NCBI RefSeq assembly: GCF_042186555.1
Contig: NC_133328.1
Coordinates: forward strand, 330,268,539 to 330,332,538
Origin: Aquarana catesbeiana
Lineage: Eukaryota; Chordata; Amphibia; Anura; Ranidae
Direction of reading: 5' to 3'
DNA: 64,000 bases
This document shows, in pieces, positions 60,701 through 64,000 of the stretch. Numbering within the stretch: the first letter of the stretch is position 1; each line of letters begins with the position of its first letter. The position numbers and the translations under genes are program-made. The notes under the pieces were generated by a model. It did not search any database and had not been told where the DNA came from. It saw nothing but the letters and a program-made list of their open reading frames with translations.

Positions 60701-61298
60701 GTTACAAGTTAGTGTAGTGCGTTCTCCTCACAGTGTTCAGCTAAAGCTACAAGTTAGTGTAGTTCGTCCTCCTCACAGTGTTCAGCTAAAGCTACAAGTT
60801 AGTGTAGTGCAACCTCTGCACAGTGTTCAGCTAAAGCTACAAGTTAGTGTAGTGCAACCTCTGCACAGTGTTCAGCTAAAGCTACAAGTTAGTGTAGTGT
60901 GTCCTCCTCACAGTGTTCAGCTAAAGCTACAAGTTAGTGTAGCACGACCTCTGCACAGTGTTCAGCTAAAGCTACCTGTAGATGGCTGGTGGTGTTTTCC
61001 TGATCCTATCACCACTGCAGGCAGCTACATTATTTTAAAGTTAGTGTAGTGCGTCCTCTGCACAGTGTTCAGCTAAAGCTATCTGTAGAAGGTTGGTGGT
61101 GTTTTCCTGATCCTATCACTACCACAGGCAGCTACATTATTTACACCTTAGTGTAGTGTGACCTCTGCACAGTGTTAAGCTAAATCTACCTGTAGAAGGT
61201 TTGTGGTGTTTTCCTGATCCTAATACTATACATTATTTTAACGTTAGTGTAGTGCGTCCTCTTCACAGTGTTCAGCTAAAGCTACAAGTTAGTGTAGT
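54770..61298. repeat. Array tandem segmental duplication, ~3.3 kb, offset 3330 bp
   Basis: About 54770-57968 is followed directly by a near-identical copy, about 57969-61298. The rare module set TAGATGG(T/C)TGGTGG, ACCACAGGCAGCTAC and TACTATACATTATTTT occurs in both. The second copy has an extra ~134 bp near 58405-58540. Very few substitutions separate them, so this is recent. Confidence 0.85.
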
Positions 61299-61596
61299 GC
61301 AACCTCTGCACAGTGTTCAGCTAAAGCTACAGGTTAGTGTAGTGCGTCCTCTTCACAGTGTTCAGCTAAAGCTACCTGTAGAAGGTTGGTGGTATTTTCC
61401 TGATCCTATTACTACCGCAGGCAGTTACATTATTTTAACGTTGGTGTAGTGCGTCCTCTGCACAGTTTTCAGCTAAAGCTACAAGTTAGTGTAGTGTGAC
61501 CTCTGCACAGTGTTCATCTAAAGCTACCTGTAGAAGATTGGTGGTGTTCTCATACTACAGGCAGGCAGTTGATCTTGCTAGCTGCAGTATCAGTGT

Positions 61597-61621
61597 GTGT
61601 ATGTATATGTATGTATGTGTA

Positions 61622-61673
<52 letters not shown>
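61597..61673. repeat. Compound GT/TA microsatellite closing the array
   Basis: GTGTGTATGTATATGTATG... then (TA)n. It mirrors the microsatellite on the other side of the array. Confidence 0.95.
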
Positions 61674-61675
<2 letters not shown>

Positions 61676-61712
61676 AGCTTAGTGCAGCTACATCTCACTG
61701 CAGGCCATTAGT

Positions 61713-64000
61713 ATGTCTGGAAGGCCAACAAGGAGAGGCAGACAGTCACAAGCCAATAAAAGAGGGCAAGCAGGCTCTGTGTCTAGAGGCAACAGTGCTG
61801 GTCGTGGAGACAGTGCATCCTCATCAGCACATGACCGTGGGACAGGCTTGACCTTTTTTTTCGGTGGCTGGCCGTGTTGAGCCGCAACATACTAAAGACT
61901 TGGTTGAGTGGATGACCAAGCTGTCCCCATCCTCCTCATCCTCTCTCACCCATACTCAGGGTACTTTGTCTGGCAAAGCAGCTGCCAACGCGGCCTCTTC
62001 CCTTGGCTCAATGGCATCAGTGACTCCTTCCCTAGCCCCACCATGTACTCCTGAGGAGTCCCTCGAACTGTTTGACCACAGTGTTAGGTACATCTTCCAG
62101 GAGGATGCCCAGCATATAGAAGGCTCTGATGATGATACTGAGCTAGATGAATGCAGTAATGTGAGCATGGACAGAGGGGGTGCCCAAGAAGGACAGCAAT
62201 CTGGCAGTCATGCTCCCCCTGCTGCAGCATACTGCCAGGTTTGCTCCAGTGATGAGGAGGGAGGGGATGATGAGGTCACTGACTCAACGTGGGTGCCTGA
62301 TAGCAGAGAGGAGGAGGAGGAGGCACAACACCAAAGAGGCAGGATGACCTCCAGGGGCCAGCCTAAGGGCAGCACACTGACTGCATCACACCACAAAGCT
62401 CCGCATGTGCAGGGCGCTGCTGTCAAAAGTTGTTTGGTGTGGGCCTTTTTTGAGACGAGTGCATCAGATTGCACCACTGCTATTTGCAACATATGTCTCA
62501 AGCATATCTCGCGTGGCCAAAACATCTCCCGCTTGGGCACCACATACTTGACCAGACATATGCTGACCTGCCATGCAGTTCGTTGGCAAGCGTATCTAAA
62601 AGACCCACACCAAAGAACAAAGAGGACCTCTCTTTGCTCCTCATCAGCTGAGATCTCCAACCCCACTATACCTTCAGTCCTCTCTGAGACCTGCACTGAG
62701 AGGAATGAAAGTGTAGAATTAGGTGTGTCACAGCCAAGTACTTGTGGGCAATCTGCTTTCGGCACACCGACGTCAGATTGTACCACGCAAATTTCCCTGC
62801 CCCAGCAGCTGCACCGCCGAAAGAAGTTCACTCCCAGCCATCCACATGCCCAGCGGTTGAATGCTAGCTTGGCAAAATTGCTAGCACTTCAACTGCTACC
62901 TTTTCAGTTGGTAGACTCTGCCCCTTCCATGAGTTTGTGGAATGTGCAGTTCCTCAGTGGCAGGTACTCAAACGCCACTTTTTCTCACAGAAGGCGATAC
63001 TGGCTCTCTACCGCCATGTGGAAGGCAATGTCCATGCTTCGCTGGACAGGGCAGTCAGCGGTAAGGTGCATATTACCGCTGACTCATGGTTCAGCAGGCA
63101 TGGACAGGGATGTTACCTAAGTTACGCGGTGCATTGGGTGACTGCTGGCAGCTGGGAAGGATGCAGGACAAGGTGCAGTAGTGTTGGAAGTTGTTCCACC
63201 ACCACACCTCCAAAATGCCACTACTAATGATTCTGACAAACCTCTCTCCTCCACCCCCTCCTCTTCTTCTTCCTCCATGGCCTCTTCCTGTGCTTTGTCC
63301 TCGGAACCAGCGGTGCTCCGTAGGCATTCAAGGGGCTACTCAAGTATGCAGGCCAAAAGATGCCATGTGGTGCTTGAGCTGGTGTGCTTGGGGGACAGGA
63401 GAAACACTGGGGCAGAGGTTCTGTCAGCTCTGCAGGGGCAGGTTCAGAGGTGGTTGATGCCACACCAACTTAAGGCAGGAATGGTGGTTTGCGACAATGG
63501 CACCAACCTCCTCTCCACCCTCCGACATGGACAAACGACCCATGTGCCCTGTTTGGCTCACGTCCTTAACTTGGTGGTTCAGCGGTTCTTGGGCAGGTAC
63601 CCGGGCTTACAGGATGTCCTGAGGCAGGCCAGGAAAGTCTGTGTGCATTTCCACCGGTCATATAATGCCAGTGCTAGGCTGGCAGACCTCCAAAAGGAAT
63701 TTAACCTGCCCAAGAATCGCCTAATCTGTGACATGCCAACAGGTGGAACTCAACATTGGCCATGCTGCAGTGGCTGCACACGCAGCAGAGGGCCATCAAT
63801 GAGTACCTGTGCAACTATGGCACCAGGACAGGGTTAGGGGAGCTTGTTTTTTTTTTCCCCACGCCAGTGGGCCATGATCAGGGATGCATGCACTGTCCTG
63901 TCACCATTTGAGTAGGCCACGAGGATGGTGAGCAGTGACAGTGCATGCATCAGTGACACTGTCCCCCTTGTCCACCTGTTGGAGCACACACTGCGTGGAA
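61713..64000 (+). pseudogene. hAT transposase, BED-finger type (frameshifted, 3' end outside the window)
   Basis: ATG at 61713 opens a basic N terminus (MSGRPTRRGRQSQANKRG). A slip in the T8 run at 61853-61860 moves the frame to RVEPQHTKDLVEWM. A serine/acidic region follows, then a BED-type zinc finger (ICNICLKHISRG...LTRHMLTCH, about 62484-62574). The RNase H-like core begins after another slip in a C4 run near 62922 (FVECAVPQWQVL), with the first Asp in VHITADSWFS. Near 63155 the frame changes again, giving the second Asp in VVCDNGTNLLSTL and the CLAHVLNLVV motif. A one-base loss near 63740 and a TAG at 63912-63914 follow. The last catalytic Glu lies past the window. The enzyme would excise and insert the element at 8-bp targets; this copy is inactive. 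Confidence 0.85.

Larger units (their letters stand above)
40200..61560 (+). repeat. Giant tandem array of 45/42/36-bp units inside the hAT leader
   Basis: The core is CAGTGTTCAGCTAAAGCTACAAGTTAGTGTAGTGC followed by one of a few linkers: GTCCTCCTCA, GACCTCTGCA, GTCCTCTGAA, GTCCACA or none. Unit lengths are 45 bp (most), 42 bp and 36 bp, with occasional 43-bp units (TGTCCTCCTCACAGTG). From its length the array holds roughly 480-500 units. Because 45, 42 and 36 are multiples of three, one plus-strand frame (SVQLKLQVSVVRPLH per 45 bp) stays open for long runs, up to 568 codons at 43671-45377, while 43-bp units end it in ...CSAKATS-stop. The other plus frames and the minus strand are closed. Downstream of 45.89 kb, 16 copies of a ~70-bp module (CTGTAGAAGGTTGGTGGTG...) are interspersed. 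That module resembles the leader just before the array (40140-40200), so the array most likely grew from it. Confidence 0.95.
39540..64000 (+). mobile_element. hAT transposon with a ~21 kb tandem array in its leader (right end outside the window)
   Basis: It begins TAGGGATGAGC inside the Tc1 relic, followed by a perfect subterminal hairpin, a CCAAT/TATA promoter, a short leader, the tandem array (40200-61560), and a BED-finger hAT transposase (from 61713) that runs off the window. The 8 bp GCCACCAT (39532-39539) are the candidate target duplication; the second copy should follow the right end beyond 64000. At more than 24.4 kb it is far larger than the few kilobases usual for hAT elements. 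Confidence 0.8.

Noticed and set aside
40200..61560. CRISPR array
   Set aside because: No unique spacers: the intervals are a handful of recurrent linkers and the context is a eukaryotic transposon.
62208..62831. 207-aa minus-strand ORF as a gene
   Set aside because: Shadow of the hAT transposase coding strand, which has clear BED-finger motifs.

Overview
The window looks like a stretch of a large, repeat-rich vertebrate genome, most probably an anuran amphibian of ranid type. That is an inference from the element mix: DIRS tyrosine-recombinase retrotransposon, three-gene Harbinger transposon, L1/Tx1-like LINEs, TTAA-target elements, Tc1, and a ZBED-like hAT. I see no host gene exon, rRNA or tRNA gene and no CRISPR array. 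Nearly every coding segment belongs to a transposable element, and most are broken.

Region 1 (1-26.6 kb) is a nest four levels deep. A decayed DIRS element (gag-like, RT/RNase H and tyrosine recombinase ORFs, 484-4570) is interrupted by a Harbinger DNA transposon (4571-26360), and DIRS terminal sequence resumes at 26361. The Harbinger carries a DDE transposase (minus strand, two exons 15 kb apart), a Myb/SANT-like protein (plus strand) and a MADF-domain protein (minus strand, apparently still open). The last two diverge from a shared promoter. LINE-A (11001-25415) inserted in the transposase intron, and its target duplication copies the 5' splice site. LINE-B (17011-23577) inserted in ORF2 of LINE-A. 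Both target duplications (15 and 16 bp) can be read directly, so the order of events is fixed: DIRS, Harbinger, LINE-A, LINE-B.

Region 2 (26.6-39.5 kb) is noncoding and AT-rich. It holds TTAA-target elements nested in inverted-repeat hosts (27240-31496 and 35014-36470), a 10-bp minisatellite grown inside one of them, a TA-target MITE, a ~1.2 kb foldback palindrome between two blocks of a 22-bp minisatellite, and a Tc1 transposase relic.

Region 3 (39.5-64 kb) is one hAT element that starts inside the Tc1 relic and runs off the window. Its terminal hairpin, CCAAT/TATA promoter and short leader are followed by a ~21.4 kb tandem array (about 40.2-61.56 kb), and only then by the transposase ORF (from 61713). 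The array has units of mainly 45, 42 and 36 bp, all multiples of three, so one frame stays open for up to 568 codons. It shows at least three rounds of kilobase-scale internal duplication. This giant array inside a transposon leader is the most unusual object in the window.
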